The translations under genes and the position numbers were made by a program. The notes beneath the pieces are model-generated. The model had not been told where the DNA came from. It saw only the letters and a list, made by a program, of their open reading frames with translations, and made no database searches. Positions 60,896 to 64,000 of a stretch of DNA of 64,000 nt are shown here, one piece after another. Source of the stretch: Pseudomonas fulva 12-X (GTDB lineage Bacteria; Pseudomonadota; Gammaproteobacteria; Pseudomonadales; Pseudomonadaceae); assembly GCF_000213805.1 (NCBI RefSeq), contig NC_015556.1, positions 3,859,001 through 3,923,000 of the forward strand, given 5' to 3'. Within the stretch, counting starts at the first letter, position 1. Every line of letters starts with the position of its first letter.

Positions 60896-61912
60896 ATGAA
60901 AGCCGTTGCCTACCACCAGTCGCTGCCCATCGATAATCCACAGGCCCTGCAGGACGTCCAGCTCGACGCGCCGACACCCGGCCCGCGCGACCTGCTCGTC
61001 GAGGTCAAAGCCATCTCCGTGAACCCGGTGGACACCAAGATCCGCCGTAACGTCGCCCCCGAGGCCGGCCAGCCCAAGGTGCTGGGCTGGGACGCGACCG
61101 GCGTGGTCAAGGCGGTCGGCAGCGAGGTGACGCTGTTCAAGGTCGGTGATGAAGTCGCCTACGCCGGCGCCATCAACCGTGCCGGGGCCAACAGCGAGCT
61201 GCACGTGGTTGACGAGCGCATCGTCGGCCGCAAGCCAAGCAGCCTGCCCTTCGCCGAAGCCGCTGCCCTGCCGCTGACCGCCATCACCGCCTGGGAGCTA
61301 CTGTTCCACCGCCTGCAGGTCGCCGAAGGCAGCGCCGACCAGGGCCAGAGCCTGCTGATCATCGGCGCCGCCGGCGGCGTGGGTTCGATCCTCGTACAGC
61401 TGGCCCGCCAGCTCACCGGGCTGACCGTGATCGGCACCGCCTCGCGTCCGGAAACCCAGGCCTGGGTTCGCGAACTGGGCGCCCATCATGTGATCGACCA
61501 CAGCAAGCCGCTGAACGAAGAACTGGCGCGCATCGGCATCGCCAACGTCACCCACGTCGCCAGCCTGACCCAGACCGACCAGCACTACGACGCCATCGTC
61601 GAAGCCCTGGCGCCGCAAGGCCGCCTGGCGCTGATCGACGACCCGCTGCAGCCGCTGGACGTGATGAAGCTCAAGCGCAAGAGCATCTCCCTGCACTGGG
61701 AACTGATGTTTACCCGCTCGCTGTTCGAGACCGCCGACATGATCGAGCAACACCGCCTGCTCGAACGCGTAGCCGACCTGGTGGATGCCGGCACCCTGAA
61801 AACCACTCTGGGCGAGCACTTCGGCACCATCAACGCCGAAAACCTGCGCCGCGCCCATGCCCTGCTGGAAAGCGGCAAGGCCAAGGGCAAGATCGTGCTG
61901 GAGGGGTTTTAA
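60896..61912 (+). CDS. Zinc-type alcohol dehydrogenase-like (MDR family) oxidoreductase
   Basis: A 338-residue medium-chain dehydrogenase/reductase. It begins MKAVAYHQSLPIDNPQALQD. The GroES-like N-terminal domain includes LVEVKAISVNPVDTKIRRNV and VLGWDATGVVKAVGSEV. The NADPH Rossmann motif is LLIIGAAGGVGSILVQLARQ. Despite the name, zinc-ligand cysteines are absent, as in the quinone-oxidoreductase-like subgroup. Start at 60896 fits the family. It is divergent from a LysR gene. Probable substrates are quinones or alkenals; this is inference. Confidence 0.92.
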   Translation: MKAVAYHQSLPIDNPQALQDVQLDAPTPGPRDLLVEVKAISVNPVDTKIRRNVAPEAGQPKVLGWDATGVVKAVGSEVTLFKVGDEVAYAGAINRAGANSELHVVDERIVGRKPSSLPFAEAAALPLTAITAWELLFHRLQVAEGSADQGQSLLIIGAAGGVGSILVQLARQLTGLTVIGTASRPETQAWVRELGAHHVIDHSKPLNEELARIGIANVTHVASLTQTDQHYDAIVEALAPQGRLALIDDPLQPLDVMKLKRKSISLHWELMFTRSLFETADMIEQHRLLERVADLVDAGTLKTTLGEHFGTINAENLRRAHALLESGKAKGKIVLEGF

Positions 61913-62279
61913 GCAGGTTTGCCAATCGCGATCGTGGACTGGGCGCCCCCGCCTGCCTACCCAAAGCAAAACGGTGGGTTACGGCGCACCGGGAACGGTG
62001 GGGTATTGAACACCGTTAACAGGCGCCTCCACCCACCCTACGAGCGTCATCTTGGGCCGTAGGGTGGGTGGAGCGACGCGTTGCACGGTTTCAATAACAC
62101 CAACGTTTCCGACGCGTCGCGTAACCCACCAACCCGCCGATGCATAAAGTGAGCATCTGGCACTTGAGCGAAACAGCTGACCGCCTGCGAATGCTGAGCG
62201 ACAAAGTCAGGCGCAATTCCCACGCCCCTTCCATCACCAACCCGATCCGGGATAATCCCCGCTCAGTCTGGAGACTCCG
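61913..62279. other. Intergenic region filled by nested palindromes
   Basis: This 367-bp gap has no gene. Most of it (61972-62130) is a nested palindrome of the GTAGGGTGGG family. The rest is the upstream region of the Rieske gene. Confidence 0.75.
61972..62130. repeat. Nested GTAGGGTGGG palindrome
   Basis: The outer ends GGTGGGTTACGGCGC and GCGTCGCGTAACCCACC are complementary at GGTGGGTTACG/CGTAACCCACC. The inner arms CCACCCACCCTACG (62028-62041) and CGTAGGGTGGGTGG (62058-62072) form a second, perfect palindrome. It looks like two facing units. Confidence 0.75.
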
Positions 62280-62597
62280 ATGATCCGTCTATGCGCCCCC
62301 GATGAGCTGCCGGAAGCTCAGAGCCGGGGCTTCTGTGTTGAAGACCTGCCGCTGTTCGCCGTACGCAAGGGCGGTGAGGTGTTCGTGTACCGCAATCGTT
62401 GCCCGCACCGCGGCGTGCCGCTGGCATGGGAGGCTGACCAGTTTCTCGACCCCAGCGCCAGCCTGATCCAGTGCGCCCGGCATGGCGCGCTGTTTCTGAT
62501 CGAGTCTGGCGAGTGCGTGGCCGGGCCTTGCGAGGGCGAAGCGCTGCGTGCAATCGATTGCCGAGAGGATGGCGAGGGAATCTGGGTCGACCTGTAA
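62280..62597 (+). CDS. Small Rieske [2Fe-2S] protein
   Basis: A 105-residue stand-alone Rieske ferredoxin. The cluster ligands are in YRNRCPHRGVPLAWE and QCARHGALFLIESGECVAGP, i.e. Cys-x-His and Cys-x2-His. It begins MIRLCAPDELPEAQSRGF. No signal peptide is present, so it is cytoplasmic, and no oxygenase or reductase is adjacent. Its partner is unknown. It is upstream of and convergent with sfsA. Confidence 0.9.
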   Translation: MIRLCAPDELPEAQSRGFCVEDLPLFAVRKGGEVFVYRNRCPHRGVPLAWEADQFLDPSASLIQCARHGALFLIESGECVAGPCEGEALRAIDCREDGEGIWVDL

Positions 62598-62609
62598 GCA
62601 CCAATAACC

Positions 62610-62637
62610 TGGGTATCGCTGCGCTCAACGCCAGGCT
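62610..62637. repeat. REP-like single unit
   Basis: CTGGGTATCGCTGCGCTCAACGCCAGGCTAC closely matches the right half of the unit at 57005-57075. A degenerate mirror (GAGCGCAGCGACACCTGGGAG) follows at 62669-62689. Confidence 0.7.
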
Positions 62638-62692
62638 ACAAGAGCGGCGTTCCCGTAGCTCGGGTCGAGCGCAGCGACACCTGGGAGCGTGC

Positions 62693-63403
62693 TCAATTCA
62701 GTAGCACATCCAGACGCTTTACTACCTCGATCCCTAGCGGCGATATATCCACGCCATAGGCCAGTACCTCGACGCCCGCCTGCACCGCCTCGCGCAGCGC
62801 AGCAGCGTAAGCCGGATCGATTTCCCCGGCAGGGCGTACCGCCTCGATGCCCGACAGATTCACGCAATACAGCTGCACGGCGCGTACGCCGCTGCGCGCC
62901 AGGGCGGCCAGCTCGCGCAGGTGCTTGGCGCCGCGCTCGGTGCGCGCATCCGGAAAAGCAGCGACCCGGCTGTCGGCAAACCCCAGGGTCACGCTTTTCA
63001 CTTCAACGAAGGCCACGCCGCTCGGGTACTCGAGGCAGAAGTCGACCCGGCTGCGCTCCACGCCGTAGGGCACTTCGCGGCGCAAGGCACTGAAGCCCGC
63101 CAGCTCGGTAATGCGCCCGGCGCGCAGCGCTTCTTCGACCAGCGCGTTGGCCCGCGCCGTATTGATGCAGGCCAGCCGTCCATGGGGCGTCTCGCCCACC
63201 TCCCAGGTACCAGGCAGCTTGCGCTTGGGGTCGTTGGAGCGGCTGAACCACACCCGACAGCCCTCGCTCATGCAGTTGAGCATCGAGCCGGTGTTCGGGC
63301 AGTGGATGGTCAAGAGCTCGCCGCTCGGCGTTTCGATATCGGCGAGAAAGCGCTTATAGCGGCGCAGCAGCCGAGCCTCTTCGAGAGGCGGATCAAACTG
63401 CAT
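62693..63403 (-). CDS. sfsA: Sugar fermentation stimulation protein SfsA
   Basis: A 236-residue SfsA-family protein. The family is DNA-binding-like with a nuclease-type fold, first described for maltose metabolism in E. coli; the molecular role is unclear. It begins [20 protein letters not shown] and has [40 protein letters not shown] and [20 protein letters not shown]. The nuclease-like residues E and K are in [10 protein letters not shown]. It overlaps the upstream aminotransferase by 11 bases. Confidence 0.95.
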   Translation of the reverse strand: MQFDPPLEEARLLRRYKRFLADIETPSGELLTIHCPNTGSMLNCMSEGCRVWFSRSNDPKRKLPGTWEVGETPHGRLACINTARANALVEEALRAGRITELAGFSALRREVPYGVERSRVDFCLEYPSGVAFVEVKSVTLGFADSRVAAFPDARTERGAKHLRELAALARSGVRAVQLYCVNLSGIEAVRPAGEIDPAYAAALREAVQAGVEVLAYGVDISPLGIEVVKRLDVLLN

Positions 63404-64000
63404 GGGGCTGCCAGCTCTTCAGGCCACGGGCGATACGGGCGACCGCCTCCTCCAGGCGCGGCAGGCTCTGGGTGTAGGCGAAGCGCACGTGATGGCTGGC
63501 CTTGTAACGCCCGAAATCCAGCCCCGGCGTGAAGGCCACGTGTTCGGTTTCCAGAAAGTGCTGGCAGAAGGCATAGGCATCGCCACCAAAGGCGCTCACG
63601 TCGGCATACAGATAAAAGGCACCCTCGGGCTCGACGGCAATGCCGAAGCCGAGCTCGCGCAATGCTGGCAGCAGAAAGTCGCGGCGCTCGGAAAAGGCGG
63701 CGCGGCGCTCCTCGAAGATGGCCATCGACTCCGGTTCGAAGCAGGCCAGCGCGGCGTGCTGAGCCATGCTCGGGGCGCTGATGTAGAGGTTCTGCGCCAG
63801 CTTCTCCAGATCCGCCACCGCAGCCTCGGGCGCCACCAGCCAGCCCAGACGCCAGCCGGTCATGCCGAAGTATTTGGAGAAGCTGTTGAGTACGAAGGCG
63901 TCGTTATCCACTTCTAGCACGCTGCTGGCGTCGACGCCGTAGGTCAGGCCGTGGTAGATCTCGTCGACCACCATATGCCCGCCGCGGGCTTTCAGCGCCT
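63393..64000 (-). CDS. Class I/II PLP-dependent aminotransferase, C-terminal part (runs off the window)
   Basis: The last 202 codons of a fold-type I aminotransferase. The PLP lysine is in [16 protein letters not shown], the upstream [10 protein letters not shown] matches the cofactor-binding region, and the C-terminal [18 protein letters not shown] carries the carboxylate-binding Arg. The start lies beyond base 64000. It belongs to the aspartate/alanine aminotransferase group; the amino acid substrate cannot be told. It overlaps the sfsA start, so the two are probably co-transcribed. Confidence 0.93.
   Translation of the reverse strand, partial: ALKARGGHMVVDEIYHGLTYGVDASSVLEVDNDAFVLNSFSKYFGMTGWRLGWLVAPEAAVADLEKLAQNLYISAPSMAQHAALACFEPESMAIFEERRAAFSERRDFLLPALRELGFGIAVEPEGAFYLYADVSAFGGDAYAFCQHFLETEHVAFTPGLDFGRYKASHHVRFAYTQSLPRLEEAVARIARGLKSWQPHAV

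Noticed and set aside
62263..62704. Two frames overlapping the Rieske gene in other registers
   Set aside because: They lack any domain. The Rieske frame carries both paired Cys/His motifs.

Overview
The window is chromosomal DNA of a Pseudomonas, GC-rich and densely coded. Gene order from infB to the D-lactate dehydrogenase gene (1-30774) follows, from memory, the P. aeruginosa PA4744-PA4772 segment almost gene for gene. The block proA to lipB/lipA (34.9-46.3 kb) follows PA3996-PA4007. The repeated GTAGGGTGG palindromes and several accessory genes suggest the P. mendocina/oleovorans side of the genus. That placement is inference, not shown by the sequence.

Layout. 1-3.5 kb: the 5' part of infB, then nusA and rimP, preceded by an initiator-type tRNA-Met that looks decayed and a normal tRNA-Leu(GAG). 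3.5-11 kb: secG, tpiA, glmM, folP, ftsH, rlmE, yhbY, a DUF4149 protein and greA. 11-16.4 kb: carB, carA, dapB. 16.5-20.4 kb: dnaJ, dnaK and grpE with two sigma-32-type promoters. 20.5-25 kb: recN with a LexA box, fur, bamE/omlA, rnfH, ratA, smpB. 25-30.8 kb: lactate oxidation (lldR, lldP, lldD, dld). 31-34.8 kb: a mixed stretch with an Lrp-type regulator, a DUF2788 protein, a single-domain globin, rluE, and a LysR/RidA divergent pair. 34.9-36.9 kb: lipoate genes lipA, lipB and DUF493. 37-46.3 kb: a long cell-envelope operon read leftwards (proA, nadD, rsfS, rlmH, mrdA, rodA, mltB, rlpA, dacC). 46.5-51.4 kb: a DedA-PAP2 fusion, a Lon N-domain protein, lrgA/lrgB, and a lipoprotein with 11 MORN repeats and a caspase-clan C13 peptidase domain. 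51.7-57 kb: an NAD(P)-binding protein, a CitMHS transporter, an SDR, a ChaA-type antiporter and adenine deaminase. 57.4-59.8 kb: a copper-associated trio (PCu(A)C chaperone, PepSY membrane protein, DUF2946). 59.9-64 kb: a LysR/zinc-type dehydrogenase pair, a small Rieske protein, sfsA and a cut-off aminotransferase.

Functionally, most of the window is housekeeping: translation and transcription factors, protein folding and quality control, pyrimidine/arginine/lysine precursors, peptidoglycan synthesis and remodelling, lipoylation and respiratory lactate use.

Two things stand out as less described. (1) Three intergenic elements (24278-24422, 36927-37068, 51434-51647) share a conserved core and an apical TTTAC/GTAAA hairpin. 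Their terminal and inner arms differ between copies but stay complementary within each copy, which is the pattern expected of a selected long hairpin or a small mobile element. (2) The lrgA-lrgB pair lies head to head with the MORN/C13 peptidase lipoprotein. Holin-like membrane proteins beside a caspase-clan protease suggest a possible lysis or cell-death module; this is inference from gene neighbourhood only.
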